The notes below the pieces were generated by a model. The model had not been told where the DNA came from. It made no database searches and worked only from the letters and a program-made list of their open reading frames with translations. This document shows, one piece after another, positions 1 to 4,353 of a stretch of DNA of 5,997 nucleotides (positions are counted from its first letter, which is position 1; every line of letters begins with the position of its first letter). The stretch spans positions 1 to 5,997 of the forward strand of contig JAUWBQ010000115.1 of the NCBI GenBank assembly GCA_030601645.1, in the 5' to 3' direction. Source of the stretch: Candidatus Bathyarchaeota archaeon (GTDB lineage: Archaea; Thermoproteota; Bathyarchaeia; TCS64). A program made the position numbers and the translations under genes.

Positions 1-176
1 CCCTTAAGATCGGTCAGGGTGAATGCGGAGATGGAAGATTCGATGGCGATCTCTAAAATCTTCGTCTGATGTCCGGCTTTCTTGCGTTCATCGATGTCTC
101 TCTCAATGGTCTTGATCCCCGCGAACTTTCCTTCTTCCATGATCTCGCGCGCGGCGTAGTTCATTCTATCGGACAT
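1..176 (-). CDS. Hypothetical protein, N-terminal part, cut by window edge
   Basis: This is an open minus-strand frame of 58 complete codons that runs off the left edge; the C-terminus lies outside the window. It starts at ATG 176, preceded by a GAAGGA-type ribosome binding site about 8 bases upstream, which supports this start. The protein opens MSDRMNYAAREIMEEG and continues as a charged, probably helical stretch with a basic/acidic patch around residues 24-38. No membrane segment, cysteine pair or catalytic motif is visible. I do not recognise the family from this fragment. It diverges from the plus-strand gene at 283 across an AT-rich gap of about 105 bases that probably holds both promoters. 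The reading frame, start codon and binding site are seen directly; that it is an expressed protein is inferred. Confidence 0.6.
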   Translation of the reverse strand, partial: MSDRMNYAAREIMEEGKFAGIKTIERDIDERKKAGHQTKILEIAIESSISAFTLTDLK

Positions 177-232
177 CGATGTTATCCTTCTTCGCAAACC
201 AGACCTGTCTACCAGTCTTTCGTACAGGCGCT

Positions 233-262
233 TACTTTTAATAATTAATGAATTATGAATTT
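233..262. promoter_or_regulatory. Divergent AT-rich promoter region with tandem 7-mer
   Basis: This AT-rich block sits between two divergent genes. Read on the minus strand it has a TATA-like ATTAAAA about 60 bases ahead of the ATG at 176. Read on the plus strand, the TTTTAATAATTAA and AATTATGAAT stretches could place a start site just before the GTG at 283. An exact tandem repeat, ATGAATT twice, occupies 248-261 and could be a regulator site. The positions of transcription starts are inferred only from archaeal TATA spacing (about 25 bases). Confidence 0.4.
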
Positions 263-282
263 GGAACAAGTGACAATAATAC

Positions 283-546
283 GTGTTTGAAAACCATAAA
301 CGGCAGACTGTTCGCGCGCGCTCAGGCGGCCTTGATGACATGAGGCTGGCCCCATGGCAGATAGAGACACTGGTCATAGGCGGCGTAGAGTGCACGGAGA
401 ACATGGTGGGGAAGTATTTCGACGTGAAATTCATCCTATACGACGCCGAAACAGAGAGATTGTTGGACGAGAAAGAGATAGACCGGGCCTGGTTCGTCAA
501 GGAGATCGTGGTCCTGGGAACCATATACGGCTGCTGGATAGAGTAA
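283..546 (+). CDS. Small hypothetical protein
   Basis: This is the only convincing plus-strand gene in the window, 87 residues if it starts at GTG 283. An in-frame ATG at 340 gives 68 residues starting MRLAPWQIETLVIGG. From 340 on, codon choice (AGG/AGA, GTC, ATA, GAG) looks like the other genes here; codons 1-19 are rich in CGC/GCG and do not, so ATG 340 may be the true start. Neither start has a strong ribosome binding site; GTG 283 could be leaderless. The body looks beta-rich and acidic, with cysteines in ECTEN and GCWIE and a C-terminal WFVKEIVVLG strand-like segment. No membrane helix or known motif is seen, and I do not recognise the family. It converges on the small membrane-protein gene at 665-835. 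Coding status is moderately supported; function is unknown. Confidence 0.5.
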   Translation: MFENHKRQTVRARSGGLDDMRLAPWQIETLVIGGVECTENMVGKYFDVKFILYDAETERLLDEKEIDRAWFVKEIVVLGTIYGCWIE

Positions 547-565
547 ACACCCCGAAACAACTCTT

Positions 566-606
566 GGGGGAAGCCAAACCGATTCGCGTAACCCCCCTCT
601 GTTTTT
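566..606 (+). terminator. Candidate terminator between convergent genes
   Basis: GGGGG at 566-570 can pair with CCCCC within 592-597 across a loop of roughly 21-22 bases, followed by TTTTT at 602-606. It lies 20 bases after the plus-strand stop at 546. The stem is short and the loop long, so the T-run may be the more relevant part in an archaeon. Confidence 0.35.
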
Positions 607-664
607 CTGGTTTCACATGTTTAAAACTAGAAACAACGACGCAACCTGGCGCGAGCGAACGATC

Positions 665-835
665 CTAACTGCTTCCGAAGGATTTGCTGAGGCCTTCCCC
701 CCAGAACTGGAATAAATTCCTGCTAGATTCTTGGAGATTGGCGTTCGACCCTGCTCTGAACAGGTACACCGTCGAGACGATCAGGATGCCAAGGACGACT
801 ATCATGATCGCCAGTTTTACCGAGAAGGATCTCAT
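665..835 (-). CDS. Small single-pass membrane protein
   Basis: A 56-residue minus-strand gene runs from ATG 835 to a TAG at 665-667. The start is decided by a strong AGGAGG at 850-845, nine bases upstream. The protein begins MRSFSVKLAIMIVVLGILIV. It has a short basic N-terminus, one hydrophobic helix at about residues 8-26, an arginine after it (R27), and a polar tail of about 30 residues containing LFQFWGEG. The basic residues before the helix allow either an N-in membrane anchor or an uncleaved signal; no clear signal peptidase or pilin cleavage site is visible. A TATA-like box lies about 110 bases upstream (939-948), and a possible short leader ORF (907-839) overlaps the ribosome binding site. 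I do not recognise the family. The frame, binding site and hydrophobic segment are seen directly; membrane location is inferred; function is unknown. Confidence 0.72.
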   Translation of the reverse strand: MRSFSVKLAIMIVVLGILIVSTVYLFRAGSNANLQESSRNLFQFWGEGLSKSFGSS

Positions 836-838
836 TCG

Positions 839-907
839 TCACGCCCTCCTGCGATGCCCACGCTCTGCTTCAGGAGCCGCCGATGCCTTCCTCCTCACGT
901 TTTCCAC
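839..907 (-). CDS. Possible leader peptide upstream of the membrane protein
   Basis: A 22-codon frame starts at GTG 907 and ends at TGA 839-841; an alternative GTG at 898 gives 19 residues (VRRKASAAPEAERGHRRRA). GTG 898 is preceded by AGGGTGG, a plausible ribosome binding site. The last codons (CGC AGG AGG GCG TGA) contain the AGGAGG of the downstream gene, and the stop lies 3 bases before that gene's ATG, so translation of the leader could affect its expression. It is very short, strongly basic and of low complexity, so it may simply be 5' untranslated sequence. Confidence 0.28.
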   Translation of the reverse strand: MENVRRKASAAPEAERGHRRRA

Positions 908-938
908 CCTTTTCCTGTATTTATTCAAGGATTAAATC

Positions 939-948
939 TAATATAAGC
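939..948 (-). promoter_or_regulatory. TATA box for the small membrane protein transcript
   Basis: On the minus strand this reads GCTTATATTA, close to the archaeal TATA consensus. With the usual spacing of about 25 bases, transcription would start near 917, just ahead of the possible leader ORF and about 80 bases ahead of the ATG at 835. Confidence 0.55.
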
Positions 949-1232
949 CTTCTCTAACGATTTTGGCTTATTTTTTCTATTATTGGAAGGAGAATATTAG
1001 CTTCCTTCCGATTTTGGACAATTATCCAATTTTGGCACGAACCGAAAAGGAAGTAATCAATTTTATGAATCCATTTTCGCCCATTAGCCCCTTATTATGC
1101 GTCGTCACTAACTACCCACTTTCAATTAGAAAACAGCATACCTATAGGTTGACGTAGACGAGAGACGGGTTCCCCCTATTGCCGAGACATAAATGCGATA
1201 CGGTGACTTCACTGAGGGTCTTCGCCTCGACG
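949..1232. other. AT-rich intergenic stretch with short repeats
   Basis: No convincing gene lies between endA (ends 1233) and the promoter at 939-948. The left part is AT-rich and carries CGATTTTGG twice (958-966 and 1009-1017) and a related ATTTTGG at 1029-1035. It also has a 6-bp inverted repeat, GGAAGG/CCTTCC (985-990 with 1004-1009), and a near-palindrome at 1014-1029. A small minus-strand frame of 20 residues (MGENGFIKLITSFSVRAKIG) is open but unsupported. CCTATAGG near 1141-1148 is a short palindrome. The stretch nearest endA has no strong terminator stem that I can see. Confidence 0.5.
1014..1029. promoter_or_regulatory. Near-palindromic operator candidate
   Basis: TTGGACAATTATCCAA matches its own reverse complement at 14 of 16 positions. 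It lies about 70 bases upstream of the TATA box at 939-948 and is flanked by repeated ATTTTGG. A dimeric regulator site is possible; no regulator is known. Confidence 0.3.
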
Positions 1233-1796
1233 TTAAGGCTTCCACCATTTAAAGCTGAGGAACCTGATCTCCTCTCCCGATACCATGGCTATGATGAAGG
1301 TCTTCCTGACGGTGGTGGCCAACCGCCCAGCCTCGACGAGCTCGGCAGCCGTGAGTCCATCTAACGAGCTCTTCACCTTCACAAGGAAGGGGGCGTGGTC
1401 CAAGCCCGGGCCCTTCTCGTAGACCGCGAAGTCGCACCCATATTTTATCCCCGGGGTAACCACGTACCCCCTCTCCCTGAGGTCTCGGTAGACGATGTAC
1501 TTCTCGTCCAGTCCCTCCAGGGTTTTCCTGGCTATTGCTCTGAGCTCCTCCAGGCCGACTTCCTTTTTTTCCTCCCCGGAGCAGACGGAGATCATTCCCT
1601 TCTCTAGGAGGTATATTCCCTCTATGGGATCCAAGACTAAGGGGGCTTCGAAGTCTTCCTTGGGCTTCGGGATGCCGAGGGGTTTCCCGTAGTACCCTTC
1701 GCCGTAGAGCCTCCTGCCCTCCTCTGGGGACCAGACGATGAGGCGGCTGTCAGAAAGGGCCTCTACAAGGGCTAGGGGTGCATCCACTGGGGTCAT
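1233..1796 (-). CDS. endA: tRNA-splicing endonuclease EndA
   Basis: A complete 187-residue archaeal tRNA intron endonuclease. It cuts introns from precursor tRNA (and in archaea some rRNA) at bulge-helix-bulge structures, leaving 2',3'-cyclic phosphate and 5'-hydroxyl ends for ligation. Residues 1 to about 95 form the N-terminal domain. Residues 96-187 form the catalytic domain, with TPGIKYGCDFAVYEKGPG and the VRKTFIIA strand. By alignment from memory with the Methanocaldococcus jannaschii enzyme (179 residues), the catalytic triad is Y126, H134 and K165, with K165 exactly 31 residues after the histidine, as in that enzyme. The length fits a single-copy homotetramer subunit or the catalytic subunit of a two-subunit enzyme; the window alone cannot tell which. 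The start ATG lies two bases after the DUF47 stop, with no strong binding site of its own, so it is probably translationally coupled. The family call is very secure. Confidence 0.95.
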   Translation of the reverse strand: MTPVDAPLALVEALSDSRLIVWSPEEGRRLYGEGYYGKPLGIPKPKEDFEAPLVLDPIEGIYLLEKGMISVCSGEEKKEVGLEELRAIARKTLEGLDEKYIVYRDLRERGYVVTPGIKYGCDFAVYEKGPGLDHAPFLVKVKSSLDGLTAAELVEAGRLATTVRKTFIIAMVSGEEIRFLSFKWWKP

Positions 1797-1798
1797 CT

Positions 1799-2452
1799 CT
1801 ACAGGGCCAGGATTCTGATGAGGTCGACCTCTTCGACGGCCAGGTCGATCATCTCCTCCAGCTTCATGGCGATGTCCCGGAGGATGAGGATGAGGGGGAG
1901 CTCTGCTTCGCAGGTGATGATCTCGAGGTCCAGCTGCCTGTAGAGGGTGTCAACCCTACGCTCCAACTCGTCCACCTCGCTCGTCAGGGCGAGGGAGCGT
2001 TCGGAGTTGAACCCTAGGCTGATGATGCTCTCCCGGAGCTTGATGAGGGCGTCGAAGGCTGCGTCGGCCATCTCCACTAGGCCCACGCCAACGCTGGATG
2101 GGATCTTCCACTTCCTGTCCCCTATGGCCCAGAGACGGATGCCAGCGGACTCGGCGTGGTCGATGATCTCCGAGGCTTTGATGATGAGGCGGTAGAGGTC
2201 TTCCTTGTTGAAGAGCATGCTGCCGGACTCGTGGATCTCCTTCATTATGTTCCTCTTGATGTTGATGGACTCGTACTGGATCTTCTGGAGCTCTTCCAGT
2301 CTCTCCCGCATCCCCTCGGTCTCATGCTTGACGAGGCTGTCGATCATCACGAGAACCTTTCTGTAGATCTCTACCACTAGCCTCGCGTGGTCCTGACACA
2401 TCATCAGGAGGTTACGGAGGGTCCTGTCCTCACTCTCAACGGGGAAAACCAT
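1799..2452 (-). CDS. DUF47 family PhoU-like protein
   Basis: A 217-residue, almost entirely helical protein of the DUF47/TIGR00153 family. These are soluble PhoU-like helical-bundle proteins usually tied to low-affinity Pit phosphate transporters. Recognisable parts are the opening MVFPVESEDR, then LLMMCQDHARLVVEIYRKV, the helix with SEIIDHAESAGIRLWAI, and the acidic C-terminal IAMKLEEMIDLAVEEVDLI. Acidic side chains in these bundles often bind metal in PhoU relatives (family knowledge). I chose ATG 2452 because AGGTG sits six bases upstream (2463-2459), a TATA-like CTTAAAAA lies at 2507-2500, and family members commonly begin at this point. An in-frame ATG at 2518 would add 22 residues but has no binding site. 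No Pit transporter lies next to it; instead it forms a tight pair with endA. The phosphate role is inferred from family only. Confidence 0.85.
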   Translation of the reverse strand: MVFPVESEDRTLRNLLMMCQDHARLVVEIYRKVLVMIDSLVKHETEGMRERLEELQKIQYESINIKRNIMKEIHESGSMLFNKEDLYRLIIKASEIIDHAESAGIRLWAIGDRKWKIPSSVGVGLVEMADAAFDALIKLRESIISLGFNSERSLALTSEVDELERRVDTLYRQLDLEIITCEAELPLILILRDIAMKLEEMIDLAVEEVDLIRILAL

Positions 2453-2499
2453 CTGTTGCACCTGAACGAACTTGACATTTAGATAAGTGTCCCAATGGT

Positions 2500-2507
2500 T
2501 TTTAAGC
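2500..2507 (-). promoter_or_regulatory. Proximal TATA-like box for DUF47-endA
   Basis: Reads CTTAAAAA on the minus strand. The usual spacing puts the transcript start near 2477, about 25 bases ahead of ATG 2452 and inside the longer reading frame, which supports the shorter DUF47 start. Confidence 0.45.
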
Positions 2508-2531
2508 GTTAAACCCATTTTGAGAATTTAC

Positions 2532-2559
2532 TTTTATTAAAACATTCATGATCCTGAAT
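2532..2559 (-). promoter_or_regulatory. Distal TATA-like box with abutting near-palindrome
   Basis: TTTTAATAAAA (minus strand, 2542-2532) is a second TATA candidate for the DUF47-endA unit. Next to its upstream edge, 2544-2559 reads ATTCATGATCCTGAAT, matching its own reverse complement at 14 of 16 positions. A protein bound there would cover the TFB recognition element. The control role is inferred. Confidence 0.38.
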
Positions 2560-2591
2560 AGGGGTTCCCTGGGACTCTCCTGGGTCCGCCA

Positions 2592-2810
2592 TCAGTCACG
2601 TTTCTTCTTGCTGCTGGTCCACCAGTCGAGATAATCGCTGTGGCGGCGTCGCTTCTTGTCCTCCTCATCCTCCGGTCTGGAGCGGAGCCGGTCTCTTGCG
2701 TCTGATAGCTGGGTTTCGGTGAATGTCATTCCGCAGCTCTTGCAGCTGTGCATCCTGAGCTTCCTGTCCCAGACGAGTTCGCCACCGCATTCGGTGCAGT
2801 AACTCGGCAT
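2592..2810 (-). CDS. Small zinc-ribbon protein
   Basis: A 72-residue protein with one N-terminal zinc ribbon: C5-x2-C8 and C23-x2-C26, separated by 14 residues, in the contexts YCTECGGEL and HSCKSCGMTF. The remainder is a highly charged tail with RLRSRPEDEEDKKRRR and an aromatic LDWW near the end, probably disordered or nucleic-acid/protein contacting. The fold resembles small ribbons of archaeal transcription and translation factors, but nothing identifies a specific one. ATG 2810 is preferred because GAGGG lies nine bases upstream; a TTG at 2819 would add three residues but crowds that site. It follows malic enzyme by 64 bases and precedes the DUF47 promoter. The ribbon is seen directly; zinc binding is the family expectation; function is unknown. 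Confidence 0.82.
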   Translation of the reverse strand: MPSYCTECGGELVWDRKLRMHSCKSCGMTFTETQLSDARDRLRSRPEDEEDKKRRRHSDYLDWWTSSKKKRD

Positions 2811-2836
2811 CTCAACCAACCCTCATTGGATGAGGG
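2811..2836 (-). promoter_or_regulatory. Hairpin hiding the zinc-ribbon gene's ribosome binding site
   Basis: On the minus strand CCCTCAT-CCA-ATGAGGG forms a perfect 7-bp stem (2836-2830 with 2826-2820) with a three-base loop. The GAGGG ribosome binding site at 2824-2820 lies wholly within the stem. An ATG inside the hairpin opens a four-residue frame (MRVG) that stops one base before ATG 2810. Confidence 0.5.
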
Positions 2837-2840
2837 GAAG

Positions 2841-2850
2841 ATAAAAAGAT
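2841..2850 (-). promoter_or_regulatory. T-rich tract: TATA box or malic enzyme terminator
   Basis: Reads ATCTTTTTAT on the minus strand. As a TATA box it would start transcription near 2819, giving a nearly leaderless zinc-ribbon mRNA. As a U-rich tract about 25-35 bases after the malic enzyme stop it could equally be an archaeal terminator. Confidence 0.35.
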
Positions 2851-2874
2851 TGATGTGGGGGGAAGGTGTCAGGG

Positions 2875-4218
2875 TCAGGCCGGCTCCGGTGGTGGGGAGG
2901 CTATGAGGCCCTGGCGCATCAGGAGGGCCACTATGTCCTGGCTCCTCTTGATGATCGCCGCAGCGTGGTCGTAGAGTTCCTGTCTGCTCACCTTCTTCCG
3001 GGCGATCCCCTGCTCTATTGCCTTTAGGCCGGTCTCCACAGCCTGCCTCGGGTAGATCTCCCACTCGCTCATGGAGGGGAGGATGTAGTCCTCAGTCAAT
3101 CCCTTGTCCTCGGCGAACTGGGCCAGCTCGGTGGCGGAGGCTATGCACATCTCGTCTGTGATGGTCTTAGCCCTCACGTCCAGGGCGCCCCTGAATATGG
3201 CGGGGAAGACGAGGCTGTTGTTCACCTGGTTGGGGAAGTCGCTGCGCCCTGTAGCGACCAACTTCGCCCCGGCCTCCTTCGCCTCCCATGGCCAGATCTC
3301 CGGGATAGGGTTGGCGCACGCGAAGACGATGGAGTCGTCAGCCATGACGGACACATCTTCCGGGGTGATCACCCCGGGCCCCGGCTTTGAGGCGGCGATG
3401 CAGATGTCGCTGCCTTTCATGGCCTCTCTGATACCTCCAGTCCTGCCCTCGGCGTTGGTCTTAACGGCGAGATCCCACTTGTAGGTTCCCTCGAGCTCCT
3501 TGCGGCTCTGGCTGAGGATGCCTACGCTGTCCACCATGTAGACGTTCTTCGGATTCACTCCTGCGGCCTCCAGGACGTAGAAGGTCCGGGTGTTAGCCGA
3601 TCCGCTGCCCACTATTGTGAATTGGGCCTCGCCCATCTTCTTCCCTACGAACTTTAGGGCGTTCATGACCCCGGCCAGGATTACCGCGGCGGTGCCCTGC
3701 TGGTCGTCGTGCCAGACTGGGATGGGCATCTCCTTCCTCAGGGTGTCCAGGATGTGGAAGCACTTTGGCTTGGAGAAATCCTCCAGGTTGATTCCACCGA
3801 AGCTGGGCTCGATCCACTTGACGGCCTGGATGATCTCCTCGGGGTCCTTGGTGGCCAAGCATATGGGGAAGGCGTCTACGCCCCCTAGGTACTTGAAGAT
3901 GAGGGCTTTCCCCTCCATGACGGGTAAGCCCGCCAGGCCCCCGATGTCCCCCAGGCCTAGGACCCGGGTGCCGTCGGAGACGACCGCAACGTAGTTCCAC
4001 TTGCTGGTCTGCTCGTAGGCCAGCTCCTTGTCCTTCTCGATCTCCCTGCAGGCGGCTGCGACACCGGGCGTGTACCAGATGGAGAAGTCTTGGAGGCTGC
4101 GGATGGCGCACTTTGGCATAACTTCCAGCTTGCCCCGATAGAAAGCGTGGTAGGGGGGACCGATCTTGCTCCACTTCGAGGCCTTGGCTAGAAGCTCCTC
4201 TGTTGTGGCCTTCTTCAT
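2875..4218 (-). CDS. NAD(P)-dependent malic enzyme
   Basis: A complete short-form malic enzyme that oxidatively decarboxylates malate to pyruvate and CO2 with reduction of NAD or NADP, in the cytoplasm. Numbering from the TTG two codons upstream (4224), the substrate domain carries WYTPGVA (Y51), VSDGTRVLGLGDIGG (83-96) and the catalytic lysine in PVMEGKALIF (K106). The metal ligands are E148/D149 in LEDF and D173/D174 in WHDDQQGTA. The nucleotide fold follows with IVGSGSAN (204-211), an acidic D232, ACANPIPEI and TGRSDFPNQVNN. The dinucleotide loop departs from the usual GxGAAG form. At about 447 residues it lacks the phosphotransacetylase domain of the long MaeB type. I prefer ATG 4218 over TTG 4224; the TATA box implies a leader of under 10 bases. 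The C-terminus ends in a proline-rich SPPPEPA tail. Cofactor preference cannot be settled here; D232 leans to NAD. Confidence 0.95.
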   Translation of the reverse strand: MKKATTEELLAKASKWSKIGPPYHAFYRGKLEVMPKCAIRSLQDFSIWYTPGVAAACREIEKDKELAYEQTSKWNYVAVVSDGTRVLGLGDIGGLAGLPVMEGKALIFKYLGGVDAFPICLATKDPEEIIQAVKWIEPSFGGINLEDFSKPKCFHILDTLRKEMPIPVWHDDQQGTAAVILAGVMNALKFVGKKMGEAQFTIVGSGSANTRTFYVLEAAGVNPKNVYMVDSVGILSQSRKELEGTYKWDLAVKTNAEGRTGGIREAMKGSDICIAASKPGPGVITPEDVSVMADDSIVFACANPIPEIWPWEAKEAGAKLVATGRSDFPNQVNNSLVFPAIFRGALDVRAKTITDEMCIASATELAQFAEDKGLTEDYILPSMSEWEIYPRQAVETGLKAIEQGIARKKVSRQELYDHAAAIIKRSQDIVALLMRQGLIASPPPEPA

Positions 4219-4247
4219 TTCCAATCTCAGGAACTAGAGAGGATTGA

Positions 4248-4255
4248 GTATAAAA
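4248..4255 (-). promoter_or_regulatory. TATA box for malic enzyme
   Basis: Reads TTTTATAC on the minus strand, preceded by a purine-rich AATAGGA that could serve as the TFB element. The expected start near 4226 leaves only a very short leader before ATG 4218, so the mRNA is nearly leaderless. Confidence 0.62.
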
Positions 4256-4263
4256 TCCTATTG

Positions 4264-4300
4264 AAAAATAGGGGCAGGACTCCGATAAACAGAGGCCCCT
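4264..4300 (-). terminator. Hairpin plus U-run after the permease gene
   Basis: On the minus strand AGGGGC (4300-4295) pairs with GCCCCT (4275-4270). An inner CTCTG/CGGAG stem sits above it, and ATTTTT follows directly. This ends transcription from the surface-protein/permease unit just before the malic enzyme promoter. A competing inverted repeat, CCTAT/ATAGG (4257-4261 with 4268-4272), shares the last bases of the stem. Confidence 0.55.
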
Positions 4301-4353
4301 GGCTTCTTATTGCGTCCCTCGATCTGCGTCCTTGGGCTGCTGGCCCTGTTCGC

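Noticed and set aside
354..668. Plus-strand 104-codon frame overlapping the gene at 283-546
   Set aside because: Its arginine/glycine/histidine-rich translation is typical of a shadow frame, and it runs through the likely terminator.
684..935. Plus-strand 83-codon frame
   Set aside because: It lies antisense to the small membrane protein and its leader, lacks a ribosome binding site, and its residues look like no coherent protein; the minus strand explains the region better.
1021..1100. 20-residue minus-strand frame MGENGFIKLITSFSVRAKIG
   Set aside because: AAGGGG sits close upstream of the ATG, but the frame is too short and has no further support.
963..1157. Plus-strand 64-codon frame in the AT-rich gap
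   Set aside because: TTG start without a binding site, aromatic-rich composition expected from AT-rich noncoding DNA, and overlap with repeat and palindrome elements.
1150..1232. Possible structured RNA or tRNA downstream of endA
   Set aside because: Only a 4-bp GAGG/CCTC stem is visible and no cloverleaf or box C/D arrangement could be drawn.
3593..4174. Long alternative minus-strand frame within malic enzyme
   Set aside because: Arginine/proline/glycine-rich shadow of the malic enzyme frame, whose motifs are intact throughout.
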